NCBI GenBank assembly: GCA_030038605.1
Contig: JASHSU010000121.1
Span: 1-36,479 of the forward strand
DNA length: 36,479 nucleotides
Direction: 5' to 3'
Source: Thermoplasmata archaeon
GTDB taxonomy: Archaea > Thermoplasmatota > Thermoplasmata > Lutacidiplasmatales > UBA184
The notes below the pieces were generated by a model, which ran no database searches, was not told where the DNA came from, and saw nothing but the letters and a program-made list of their open reading frames with translations. Made by a program: the position numbers and the translations under genes. This document shows, piece after piece, positions 1 through 7,170 of the stretch; within the stretch, counting starts at the first letter, position 1; the number at the start of each line of letters is the position of its first letter.

Positions 1-381
1 CCGGCGGCTCGCCACCGCATACACCTTCTTGCCGGAGGGGGTGATCCGGACGTTCACGACGCGGCGGTCGGGAGAGTCCCTCACTCTCTGAACCAGGCCT
101 TTCGTCTCCATGGCGTCGACGATCGCCGTGATGGCGGCCTTCGTGACCAGGTTTTCGTCGCTGAGTCGGACCATCGGCGTGGGACCGGACTCCGCCAGCT
201 GTTGCAGGACCACGAATTCGGTCAGCCGAAGGTCCGGCATCCCGAAGACCCGGTCGAAGTACTGCGGAAGCCTCCGACTCGCCTGGTTCATCGCGCGAAA
301 GACTACGGCGGGACTCGGTGGGGGTGCGCGGCCCGGCGGGGTGTCCCGCGGGAGTGCGGCTTCCGACCGTCGTGGAGGCAT
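1..381 (-). CDS. MarR-family transcriptional regulator (C-terminus cut off by window edge)
   Basis: The minus-strand frame from an ATG at 381 runs off the window at base 1. It reads as a winged-helix MarR protein: a first helix around MNQASRRLPQYFDRVFGM, then LRLTEFVVLQQLAESG, the recognition-helix region LVTKAAITAIVDAMETKGLV, and the wing QRVRDSPDRRVVNVRITPSGKK, whose DxRR is the family hallmark. An internal ATG at 291 would remove part of helix 1, so the upstream ATG is preferred; the extra 30 residues are Pro/Arg-rich and could be partly untranslated. The gene is divergent from an MDR oxidoreductase across about 190 bp that contains repeats. Divergent MarR/quinone-reductase pairs commonly respond to electrophiles or phenolics, so regulating its neighbour is a reasonable inference. 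Ligand unknown. Confidence 0.85.
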   Translation of the reverse strand, partial: MPPRRSEAALPRDTPPGRAPPPSPAVVFRAMNQASRRLPQYFDRVFGMPDLRLTEFVVLQQLAESGPTPMVRLSDENLVTKAAITAIVDAMETKGLVQRVRDSPDRRVVNVRITPSGKKVYAVASRR

Positions 382-463
382 CCTGTCGCTCCGGCGTGGT
401 TGCGCGGTTCCTCGGTACTCCCCGGCGGGATTAAAGCCATTCCCGTATAGTCCATCGTTAAGT

Positions 464-488
464 AGTTCACAAGTTTACCAGTTTGGTA
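464..488. promoter_or_regulatory. Candidate operator: three 8-bp direct repeats plus a short palindrome
   Basis: Three consecutive 8-mers start with AGTT: AGTTCACA (464-471), AGTTTACC (472-479) and AGTTTGGT (480-487). The last two also contain the inverted repeat TACCA-GTT-TGGTA (476-488). The block is AT-rich in a GC-rich genome and lies between divergent MarR and oxidoreductase genes, just downstream of a TATA-like TTAAGT (458-463) on the plus strand. A CTTTAATC box (430-437, minus strand) could serve the MarR gene. Position and symmetry suggest a MarR binding site; this is inferred. Confidence 0.45.
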
Positions 489-573
489 TGGCCCGTGGCG
501 TGAGCGAGGAGAAGGGACCCGTCGATCCTCCCGACAGCCGGAGGCCGCTGGGGCCGGTCGGGAGGCGCGTGGC

Positions 574-1530
574 ATGAAGGCCGTCGTACAGGACCGGTAC
601 GGGAGCGCCGACACGCTGAGACTGGACGACGTGGAGGTTCCTACGCCGGACGACACCAGTGTGCTCGTCCGCGTCCGCTCCGCCTCCGTGAACGGTCTGG
701 ACTGGCGCCTCATGTCAGGGCGGCCGTGGATGGGTCGTCTACTCGGATTCGGCCTAACCCGTCCGAAGCGCCGGATCCGGGGCGTGGACGTGGCGGGCGA
801 GGTCGTGTCGGTGCGCTCGCCGAACTCACGGTTCCAGGTGGGTGACGCCGTCTTCGGTCTGGGCAGTGGCTCGTTCGCCGAGTATGTGGCGGCGGATGAG
901 GCCGAACTCACGAAGAAGCCGGACGGCGTGTCGTTCGACGACGCGGCCACGCTGGGCATCGCGGCGTTCACGGCCCTACAGGCCGTGCGAGATCGGGGGC
1001 GGGTTCGGGACGGCCAGTCCGTTGCCATCACGGGCGCGGCGAGTGGGGTCGGAACCTTCGCCGTACAACTGGCCAAGTCGAGGGGTGCTCGGGTCACGGC
1101 GATCTCGCGGGCCGAGAACCACGAGAAGCTCCGTTCGGCCGGAGCCGACGCCGTGCTGGAATCTCGGGGTGCGGACTTTACGCGCGGGCCCGAACGGTTC
1201 GATGTCATCCTCGACATCTCGGGGCTCAACGGAGTGGGGCGACTGGTGCGGACCCTCCGGCCGGGGGGTGTCCTCGTGGTGGTCGGAGGCCGGGGAGGGT
1301 TTGGACGATTCATTCAGGCCGCCCTGCGTCGCCGTTTGCTCCGACAGCCGGTCGGGAGCCTGTTGGCGAAACCACGTTCGGACGACATGGCCGAGCTCGG
1401 GAATCTGGTCGCGCAAGGGCATCTGAAACCGGTCATCGAGCGTGTCTACCCGCTCGCGGACGTTCCGGCCGCGATGGCGCACGCCGCGGAGCACAACGCC
1501 CGCGGCAAGTTGGTCGTTCACGTCGCCTGA
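574..1530 (+). CDS. Zinc-independent MDR-family NAD(P)H:quinone oxidoreductase / zeta-crystallin-like
   Basis: This 318-residue medium-chain dehydrogenase/reductase has the usual start MKAVVQDRYGSADTLRLDDV, a GroES-like N-terminal half (about 1-125) and a Rossmann half. The nucleotide-binding segment AITGAASGVGTFAVQLAKS (about residues 150-168) has the AxxGxxG pattern of quinone oxidoreductases. The structural-zinc cysteine cluster of alcohol dehydrogenases is absent. The C-terminus (PLADVPAAMAHAAEHNARGKLVV) is typical of the family. It probably reduces quinones or reactive enones with NADPH in the cytosol. The divergent MarR gene suggests induction by electrophilic stress. Substrate cannot be read from sequence. 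Confidence 0.88.
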   Translation: MKAVVQDRYGSADTLRLDDVEVPTPDDTSVLVRVRSASVNGLDWRLMSGRPWMGRLLGFGLTRPKRRIRGVDVAGEVVSVRSPNSRFQVGDAVFGLGSGSFAEYVAADEAELTKKPDGVSFDDAATLGIAAFTALQAVRDRGRVRDGQSVAITGAASGVGTFAVQLAKSRGARVTAISRAENHEKLRSAGADAVLESRGADFTRGPERFDVILDISGLNGVGRLVRTLRPGGVLVVVGGRGGFGRFIQAALRRRLLRQPVGSLLAKPRSDDMAELGNLVAQGHLKPVIERVYPLADVPAAMAHAAEHNARGKLVVHVA

Positions 1531-1611
1531 GCGGAGGGGGAACCCCCCGTCCGGCGGGTTGCGGTCGCCCCGGTTCGGCCCGGGCCAAGCGGGGTGGCTG
1601 AGCGACGGGCC

Positions 1612-1683
1612 AGCCACTGGAGGGATTTGAACCCCCGACCTGCTGATTACGAATCAGCCGCTCTGCCGCTGAGCTACAGTGGC
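1612..1683 (-). tRNA. tRNA-Thr (anticodon CGU)
   Basis: Read on the minus strand, the 72-nt gene starts GCCACTG and ends CAGTGGC plus discriminator U, giving a 7-bp acceptor stem. The D arm is TAGCTCAGCGGCAGAGCGG. The anticodon stem GCTGA/TCAGC encloses loop TTCGTAA (anticodon CGT, reads ACG). The T arm contains GGTTCAAATCCC. CCA is not encoded and no intron is seen. It lies downstream of the PLP enzyme gene on the same strand and has its own TATA-like box. Confidence 0.95.
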
Positions 1684-1709
1684 GCGGCCGGCGGACGAGC
1701 GAGGTCGGC

Positions 1710-1716
1710 CTATAAT
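1710..1716 (-). promoter_or_regulatory. TATA-like box for tRNA-Thr, embedded in the upstream stop codon
   Basis: On the minus strand the bases read ATTATAG, centred about 30 nt upstream of the tRNA-Thr 5' end. The box is formed by the last Leu codon (TTA) and stop (TAG) of the PLP enzyme gene, so one sequence ends a protein and could start a tRNA transcript. It is the clearest AT-rich stretch in the 26-nt gap plus gene end. Confidence 0.55.
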
Positions 1717-2945
1717 GGTGCCGTCGGCTCGACGGTCACGGCGTCCAGCGCCTCGGTGAGGTCGCGTACCAGGTCCTCCGGTTCTTCGATGCCGAGCGAC
1801 AACCGGACCATGCCGGGGTCGATGCCCCGGGCGGAAAGCTCGGTCGCCGAAAGATGCCGGTGCGAGGTGATCGCGGGGACCGAGGCGAGGCTCTGCACGC
1901 TGCCCAGGCTGGACGCGATGTGGACGAAGCGCAGGCGGTGGAGGAACGGGTCGACCGCGGCCGCTCCGCCGCGAAGGGTGAGCGAGACCATCCCGCCCCG
2001 GCCGGACATCTGGCGGGCGGCGATCTGTTCCTCTTCGGGGGAGTTGCGGCCGGGATAGTAGACCTCCCGCACGGCCGGGTGCCGGGCGAGGGCGTCGGCC
2101 ACCCGTCGCCCGTTCTCGTTCTGACGGGCGACGCGTAGGGCGAGCGTTTTGAGGCTCCGCTCCAGCAGGAACGCGGCGAACGGATCGGGACTGGCGCCGA
2201 GATACCCCTTCGCGTCGATCCGCTCCATCAGGGCGGAGGGCCCGACGACCGCACCGGCCAGCAGGTCACTGTGGCCACCGAGGTACTTGGTCGCGCTGTG
2301 GACGACCAGGTCGGCGCCCAGAGCGAGCGGCCGCTGATTGATCGGGGTCGCGAACGTGTTGTCGACCGCGAGGAGCGCGTGCCGGTCGTCCGCCACCTCC
2401 GCCCAACGGCGCACGTCCACGACCGAGAGCTTGGGGTTGGTCGGGCTTTCGAGCCAGACGAGCCGCGTACCGGGGGTCACGAGCTTCTCCGGCTCCGACG
2501 CCTCCGCCAGCGAGACCAGTCGGACACGGACGCCGAACCGCGGCAGGAGCTCGGTCAGCAGGTCGAGCGTGCTGCCGTACAGCTCGTCCAGCGCGACCAC
2601 CTGGTCGCCGGAACGGACCAGCGAGAGGACGGTCGCCGTGATGGCGCCCATGCCGGTGGCGAACAAGCGCGCCTGCTCTCCACCCTCCAGGGCACGGATC
2701 GCCTCCGCCGGTCCTTCGAACGCCGGGTTGCCGAGGCGCGTGTAGAGGTAGACTTGGCCGGGACCGGCCGCCTCCGAATGTTCGGCCGGAAAGTGAAAGG
2801 TGGACGTCTGGTAGATCGGCGGGACGACCGCGCCGGCATTGTGCTCCGGTCGCCGGGCTCCGTGGACGAGCCGTGTGGTGACACCGGCCCACTCCGGTAT
2901 CGGGGCGAACGGGTGGCGCCGGGGCGCCGGGTCCTCCTCCGTCAT
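1710..2945 (-). CDS. Cys/Met-metabolism PLP-dependent enzyme (cystathionine gamma-synthase/lyase or methionine gamma-lyase type)
   Basis: This 411-residue fold-type I PLP enzyme contains YTRLGNPAFEGPAEAIRALEGGEQA near the N-terminus, the substrate/PLP motif WLESPTNPKLSVVD, and SATKYLGGHSDLLAGAVVG, whose Lys should form the Schiff base. LGASPDPFAAFLLERSLKTLALR resembles methionine gamma-lyase and cystathionine gamma-lyase. Synthase and lyase members cannot be separated by eye. The open frame extends further upstream, but that part lies over nadM in another frame; the ATG at 2945 overlaps the nadM stop as ATGA and is the likely start. It is the last gene of the lonB-nadM operon and acts in transsulfuration or sulfur amino-acid breakdown. 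Confidence 0.9.
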   Translation of the reverse strand: MTEEDPAPRRHPFAPIPEWAGVTTRLVHGARRPEHNAGAVVPPIYQTSTFHFPAEHSEAAGPGQVYLYTRLGNPAFEGPAEAIRALEGGEQARLFATGMGAITATVLSLVRSGDQVVALDELYGSTLDLLTELLPRFGVRVRLVSLAEASEPEKLVTPGTRLVWLESPTNPKLSVVDVRRWAEVADDRHALLAVDNTFATPINQRPLALGADLVVHSATKYLGGHSDLLAGAVVGPSALMERIDAKGYLGASPDPFAAFLLERSLKTLALRVARQNENGRRVADALARHPAVREVYYPGRNSPEEEQIAARQMSGRGGMVSLTLRGGAAAVDPFLHRLRFVHIASSLGSVQSLASVPAITSHRHLSATELSARGIDPGMVRLSLGIEEPEDLVRDLTEALDAVTVEPTAPL

Positions 2946-3484
2946 TCCTCGTCCCGCCCGCCGCCCTTCGACCGCAGGGTGGCGAGCCGACGGGGGGCGT
3001 CGATCGATTCCAGGTACGTCGCCACGCCGGGGGTGACCAGAGGCTTCCAGTCTCCGCCCGCCGCCAGCAGGCTCCGGATGTGTTCGCCCTCGTACCGGGC
3101 CCGCTCGTAGAGCGGCGGACTCTCGACCGCGTAGCCGGCGCGCTCGAACAGGAGGCGGGTGAGGGGGTTGTTCGTGTAGACCCGGTCGAACGAGGGCAGC
3201 AGCGACTCGAGGTAGCGGACCCACTGGGCGTGCCGACGGATGTCGGGGATCGGGACGGTGTGGACACACGCCCGGTCCGAGGGGGACAGCGAACGGTCGA
3301 CCATCTCGAACCGTTCCCCCGCGGTGAACGGATTCTTCCAGGTGTACGACTCCTCCGCGCTTCCGATGACCAGCAACAGGTCGGCGTCGGGGCGGGCGCG
3401 ACGGACCGTCTCGACGACCTGCAGATGCCCACGATGGAAGGGCTGGAACCGGCCCACGAGGAGGCCCCGCACGAGGTCCCTCAC
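2942..3484 (-). CDS. nadM: Nicotinamide-nucleotide adenylyltransferase, archaeal type
   Basis: The 180-residue protein has the nucleotidylyltransferase signature GLLVGRFQPFHRGHLQVV at residues 8-25 (the HxGH-type ATP site) and the NadM segment SAEESYTWKNPFTAGERFEM. It joins ATP and NMN (or NaMN) to make NAD in the cytosol. Length matches archaeal NadM (about 165-185). Translation starts at GTG 3484, which overlaps the upstream stop as GTGA; its own stop overlaps the next ATG. It is the third gene in a chain coupled by 4-nt overlaps. Confidence 0.95.
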   Translation of the reverse strand: MRDLVRGLLVGRFQPFHRGHLQVVETVRRARPDADLLLVIGSAEESYTWKNPFTAGERFEMVDRSLSPSDRACVHTVPIPDIRRHAQWVRYLESLLPSFDRVYTNNPLTRLLFERAGYAVESPPLYERARYEGEHIRSLLAAGGDWKPLVTPGVATYLESIDAPRRLATLRSKGGGRDEE

Positions 3485-3720
3485 TCGGGCGACAGGTCTT
3501 CGACGTCCTCGAGGAAGTCCTCGATGTGGGGGCAGCGTGCGGTGAGGTAGTGCCGGCAGTGCCGGCAGTGGCGGTCGTTGAACGCGCCGCTCAGGCGTGC
3601 GTTGAACTCGTAGCAGGGGCGGTTGACGAACTTCTCCTCGTCATCGTCCTCCTCGTCCGGGAACGGTGCGGGACGCATCGGCCCCGGCGGATGGACGGGG
3701 ACCCGGAAGTTGCTCCTCAC
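3481..3720 (-). CDS. Small Cys4 protein of unknown function (putative zinc-binding)
   Basis: This 79-residue protein is not assigned to a family. It has a Pro-rich N-terminus, an acidic run (EEDDDEE, about 23-29), and four cysteines at 36, 52, 55 and 63 ([20 protein letters not shown]), a pattern fit for one zinc ion or an Fe-S site. The C-terminus is acidic. It starts at GTG 3720 overlapping the lonB stop (GTGA) and stops overlapping the nadM GTG. Both 4-nt junctions argue strongly that it is translated and co-expressed with lonB and nadM. A role as LonB accessory or adaptor is only a guess from position. Confidence 0.8.
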   Translation of the reverse strand: MRSNFRVPVHPPGPMRPAPFPDEEDDDEEKFVNRPCYEFNARLSGAFNDRHCRHCRHYLTARCPHIEDFLEDVEDLSPE

Positions 3721-5744
3721 GAACCCGCGGGCCGGCCCTTGGGCGGCGCCGATGGAGAGGTAGCGGCGGGCAGGTCGTCCGTGGAGCGATTGGTCGCCAG
3801 GACCATCGCGGCCAGGCGCTCGAGCAGCGTGTCCTTCTTCGTGCCCGCCCCGCCGACGAGCGCGTGCTTGAGCACGTCCCGGAGGGTGCGGACCGGAATG
3901 ACCTCGATGACGCCCCGGTAGCGGGACTCGAGGACCAGGTCGTCCAGGTTGTCCTCGGGGATGAGAACGCGACGCAGGCCGGCGTCCGCGGCCGCCTCGA
4001 CCTTGGCGGTCACACCGCCCACCGGCAGGACCTGCCCGCGGACAGAGAGCGAGCCGGTCATCGCGACCGACTGGTCGACCGGGACGCCTTCGAGGGCGCT
4101 GATGACGGCGGTGGCGATGGAGACGGACGCGCTGTCCCCCTCGACGCCGTCGGAGGTTCCGACGAACTGGATGTGGATGTCGAAGCGGGAGATGTCCTCG
4201 CCCGTGTACTTCTTGATGAGCGCGCTCACGTTCTGTACGGCTTCCTTGGCGATGTCGCCCAGCTTGCCCGTCGCCACCACGACGCCACCGTCCCGCGTCT
4301 GGGCCGGCGTCACCTCGGCGACGATCGGAAGGACGATGCCCGAGAACTCGGACATCCCCGTCTGCGCGTTGATGGCGGCCAATCCGTTGACCGTTCCGAC
4401 CGCGGCGCCCTCGGTCGAGAACATGCGGTACTCCTTTCGGCGCTCGATGTACCGGTCCGCGATCTGCTGCTCCAGCGAGCGGCTGGCCCGCTTGGCCTTC
4501 ACGACCTGGTCCGAATGGACCATCGCGAGGCCCTCGGAGAGGGCGATGTCCCCGGCGACCCGCACGAGGCCGCCCAGTTCACGCAGCCGGAGGGTCAGTT
4601 GACCGGATCGTCCGCTGCGCCGCTGCGCTTCCCGGATGACCTCGATGATCGCTCCCTTGTCGAAGTGGGGGATCTTCTTGTCCTTGAGGACTTCCTGGGC
4701 GACGAACCGGACGATCTTCATCCGGTTCTCGTTCGTGTCGGGCATCGTCGTCTTGACGTACAGCTCGTAGCCATAGCCCCGGATCCGCGAGCGGAGCGCC
4801 GGGTGCATCGTCTGCACGCTGTCGATGTTCCCGGCCGCGACCAGGACGAAATCGGCCGGGACCGGCTCGGTCTTGACCATGGCACCGGCCGACCGCTCGG
4901 ATTGACCGACGATCGGGAATCGGCGCTCCTGCAGCGCTGTCAGCAGCGAGTGCTGACTCTCGATCTTCAGGAGGTTGATCTCATCAACGAAGAGCACGCC
5001 ACCGTTCGCCTTGTGGATCGCGCCGACCTCGACCCGCTCGTGGGGCGGGGTCTCGAGGCCGCCGGACTGGAACGGGTCGTGCTTGACGTCACCGAGCAGC
5101 GCCCCGGCGTGTGCGCCGGTCGCGTCGATGAACGGCGGTTTCTCGTCGGGGGAGTGCGCGACCAGCAACTTGGCGACGTTGCCGGCGCCCTCGTTCCGCC
5201 CGCTGGAGAGCCGCAGGATCGCGTAGATGACGATGACGACGACGATCCCCCAGAGCAGATCGATGAGCTGGCCCGAGGTGAACGCCACGTAGGCGATGAA
5301 ACCCATGATGGCGATCGCGACGACGATGAACAGGATCGTCCGCTGCTCCTTCTTGGTCGCCGCCTCTAGCTTCTGCGCGGCGACGATCTCCTTCCCCTTG
5401 CCCGCCGGGACGACCCGGATCTTGGGTTCGTTCGGATCCTCGCTGTTGGGGTAAGCGAGGACGTCTTGGAGCGGTTCCTTGGGCAGGAAGTCGACCATCG
5501 CCCGGGCGAGCATGCTCTTGCCCGTACCGGGTTCGCCGATCAGGATCATGTGGCGCTTCTGGGTCGCCGCCTTGCGGGCGACCTCGACCGCGTCGTCCTG
5601 CCCGATCACCTGCTCGAGCAGGCGCGGGGGGACCTCCACCTGGGCGGTCGAAGCGTAGGGTAGGCTGTTGCCCCAGCTATCGAGCGGGGCCGGAGGAGAT
5701 GTATCTGCCGGTTCGCCGGACGGGGTTTCCGCGTCTTCAGCCAT
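3717..5744 (-). CDS. lonB: Archaeal membrane-bound Lon protease
   Basis: The 675-residue LonB is an ATP-dependent serine protease anchored in the cytoplasmic membrane. Visible in order: Walker [10 protein letters not shown]; two hydrophobic helices inserted in the AAA+ domain (around [20 protein letters not shown] and [18 protein letters not shown]); Walker [11 protein letters not shown]; sensor region AAGNIDS; arginine-finger region [11 protein letters not shown]; then the protease domain with catalytic Ser in [11 protein letters not shown] and catalytic Lys in [14 protein letters not shown] 5744 is chosen over a frame extension to 5828, because the extension would cover the TATA box and palindrome. 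First gene of a four-gene overlapping operon. LonB is expected to degrade misfolded membrane and soluble proteins. Confidence 0.97.
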   Translation of the reverse strand: MAEDAETPSGEPADTSPPAPLDSWGNSLPYASTAQVEVPPRLLEQVIGQDDAVEVARKAATQKRHMILIGEPGTGKSMLARAMVDFLPKEPLQDVLAYPNSEDPNEPKIRVVPAGKGKEIVAAQKLEAATKKEQRTILFIVVAIAIMGFIAYVAFTSGQLIDLLWGIVVVIVIYAILRLSSGRNEGAGNVAKLLVAHSPDEKPPFIDATGAHAGALLGDVKHDPFQSGGLETPPHERVEVGAIHKANGGVLFVDEINLLKIESQHSLLTALQERRFPIVGQSERSAGAMVKTEPVPADFVLVAAGNIDSVQTMHPALRSRIRGYGYELYVKTTMPDTNENRMKIVRFVAQEVLKDKKIPHFDKGAIIEVIREAQRRSGRSGQLTLRLRELGGLVRVAGDIALSEGLAMVHSDQVVKAKRASRSLEQQIADRYIERRKEYRMFSTEGAAVGTVNGLAAINAQTGMSEFSGIVLPIVAEVTPAQTRDGGVVVATGKLGDIAKEAVQNVSALIKKYTGEDISRFDIHIQFVGTSDGVEGDSASVSIATAVISALEGVPVDQSVAMTGSLSVRGQVLPVGGVTAKVEAAADAGLRRVLIPEDNLDDLVLESRYRGVIEVIPVRTLRDVLKHALVGGAGTKKDTLLERLAAMVLATNRSTDDLPAATSPSAPPKGRPAGS

Positions 5745-5782
5745 GTCGGCGCCCCAGCCTCGATACCTCGAGGCCCGTAGCA

Positions 5783-5797
5783 CCAATGAACCATTGG
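5783..5797. promoter_or_regulatory. Perfect palindrome at the lonB start region (candidate operator)
   Basis: CCAATG-AAC-CATTGG is a perfect inverted repeat with 6-bp arms and a 3-bp centre. It lies 8 bp downstream of the lonB TATA box, right where transcription should begin. A repressor bound here would block RNA polymerase, as Phr does on archaeal heat-shock promoters (family knowledge; the sequence is not claimed to be a Phr site). Confidence 0.55.
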
Positions 5798-5803
5798 GGG
5801 GTC

Positions 5804-5812
5804 CATATAAAT
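5804..5812 (-). promoter_or_regulatory. TATA box of the lonB operon
   Basis: The minus strand reads ATTTATATG, a near-consensus archaeal TATA box and one of the most AT-rich stretches nearby. It predicts transcription start near 5780-5785, giving a leader of about 40 nt before the lonB ATG at 5744. Confidence 0.75.
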
Positions 5813-5932
5813 CCCTATAGGAGAGCACTGGCGCGCGCGTAACAAGATACGCGTTTTCGACGCCGCGTCGGGCGCTGGTCGGCCGACGGAATGCTCGTTA
5901 TCTAGCGCGGTCCGCTCCACGGCCCGGGAACC

Positions 5933-6823
5933 GTGACCGACCGTTTGCTCGGCGCCCCGGTGGCCGCCGCTCTCGATCAGGAGACGCGGGCGATCGTCGC
6001 GTCTGCCCCGCTGGCCGGAGGCGCGCCGTGCCTCGCAAGTCTGCACCGCGGGGTCGACGGACCGTTCCGTCGGTACCTCAACGGCCAACGCAAGGCCGCC
6101 GATGCCCTGGGCCTGCGGTTTCGGGAGGAGGTGCTGGACTCGGCCGCCGGTCAGGCCGGGTTCGTGGAACAGGTGCGGGCGCTGGACCGGGACCCGACCG
6201 TTCACGGCCTCATCGTGGAGCATCCACTCCCACCCCCATTCGACTTCGAGAACGCCCTCTCGGCACTGCGCGCGGTCAAGGATGTCGACGGCGTGGGCAC
6301 CGAAAATCTCGGACGGCTGGTCACGGGCACACCGGGTCACGCGCCGGCCGTCGCCCTGGGTGCCGTCCGGATCGCCGCGCACTACCGACTACCGGTGGAG
6401 GGGGCCCGAGTCGCCGTGGTCGGACGATCCTCGACGGTGGGTTTGCCGCTGGCCCTCCTGCTCGCGCGGCGGGGCGTGGACGGTAACGCGACGGTGACGG
6501 TGGCCCACTCCAAGACTCCCGACCTCGCCTCGGCCCTCGTCGGCGTCCGAACGATCTTCAGCTGTGCGGGGTCGCCCCGACTGTTGACGCGGTCCAACGT
6601 ACCCGAGGGCGCGGCGGTGGTCGATATTGGTCTGTCCAGCGTCTCCGACGCTTCTCGACCGAGCGGGTCCCGCATGGCTGGCGACGCGGACCCGGAGTCG
6701 CTCGAGGGCTGGGCGGGCGCGGTGAGTCCGGTCCCGGGCGGTGTCGGTCCTGTGACCGTCGCCCAGTTGATGTGGAACACAGCCCGCGCCTGGCAGCTGC
6801 AAACTCCGGGAGGCACCCGATGA
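5933..6823 (+). CDS. folD: FolD-like methylene-tetrahydrofolate dehydrogenase with altered cyclohydrolase residues
   Basis: This 296-residue FolD-family protein has the DVDG motif (KDVDGVGTENLGRL), the NADP-binding loop VVGRSSTVGLPLALLLARRG, and the C-terminal SPVPGGVGPVTVAQLMWNT. FolD interconverts methylene-, methenyl- and formyl-tetrahydrofolate. Two key positions differ: the usual YxxxK reads YLNGQ (Gln52 for the catalytic Lys), and the Gln of VQLPLP reads VEHPLP (Glu96). The Asp of KDVDG (Asp119) is kept. The family's PCTP-type motif is also divergent (GHAPAVALG). Cyclohydrolase activity may therefore be reduced or lost. GTG start; TATA-like GTTATCTA at 5897-5904. The stop overlaps the next ATG. 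Confidence 0.9.
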   Translation: MTDRLLGAPVAAALDQETRAIVASAPLAGGAPCLASLHRGVDGPFRRYLNGQRKAADALGLRFREEVLDSAAGQAGFVEQVRALDRDPTVHGLIVEHPLPPPFDFENALSALRAVKDVDGVGTENLGRLVTGTPGHAPAVALGAVRIAAHYRLPVEGARVAVVGRSSTVGLPLALLLARRGVDGNATVTVAHSKTPDLASALVGVRTIFSCAGSPRLLTRSNVPEGAAVVDIGLSSVSDASRPSGSRMAGDADPESLEGWAGAVSPVPGGVGPVTVAQLMWNTARAWQLQTPGGTR

Positions 6824-7170
6824 CGCCGTCCCGTCGTGGCGCACCGGCGACCGACCTCCACTGCCGGGATTGCCCGATGTGGTACGGTGGGGAAGACGAC
6901 GGCTGGGGGCCGTGTTCCATCAAGAACCGACGTGGGGATGTCCGCTACCTGACGTGGGGCGGCCACGCGTGCGACGAAGGCTACGAGCCCCCGATCGCGG
7001 CGGCGGCTTTGTCCAGCGCCGCACGGTTGAGCGGCGTCCGCTCCACCTCGAGCGCGTCGGACGTCGGATACTCCTCGACCTCGAAGGCGGGCCAGGGCAG
7101 GCGACGGGCGGCCCGACGCAGTGCCTCCGGGCCGAGCTCGACGCGCCGGCGAGCAACATCCAGCCGATAA
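6820..7170 (+). CDS. Small Cys-rich protein of unknown function, coupled to folD
   Basis: The ATG at 6820 overlaps the folD stop (ATGA), so coupled translation is likely. The first 58 or so residues look like a real domain: Cys15, Cys18, Cys32, His49 and Cys51 in LHCRDCPMWYGG, WGPCSIKNRRGD and YLTWGGHACDEGYEPP, suggesting a metal site. After about residue 58 the frame continues to 7170 over the 3' end of the opposite radical SAM gene and becomes low-complexity Ser/Arg, so the C-terminal half may be unselected read-through. No family is recognised. Position suggests a link to one-carbon metabolism, unproven. Confidence 0.65.
   Translation: MTPSRRGAPATDLHCRDCPMWYGGEDDGWGPCSIKNRRGDVRYLTWGGHACDEGYEPPIAAAALSSAARLSGVRSTSSASDVGYSSTSKAGQGRRRAARRSASGPSSTRRRATSSR

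Noticed and set aside
303-1313. Long minus-strand frame of 336 codons opposite the oxidoreductase
   Set aside because: Low-complexity Arg/Pro/Ser translation with no domain. It mirrors the real plus-strand gene, a common effect in GC-rich DNA.
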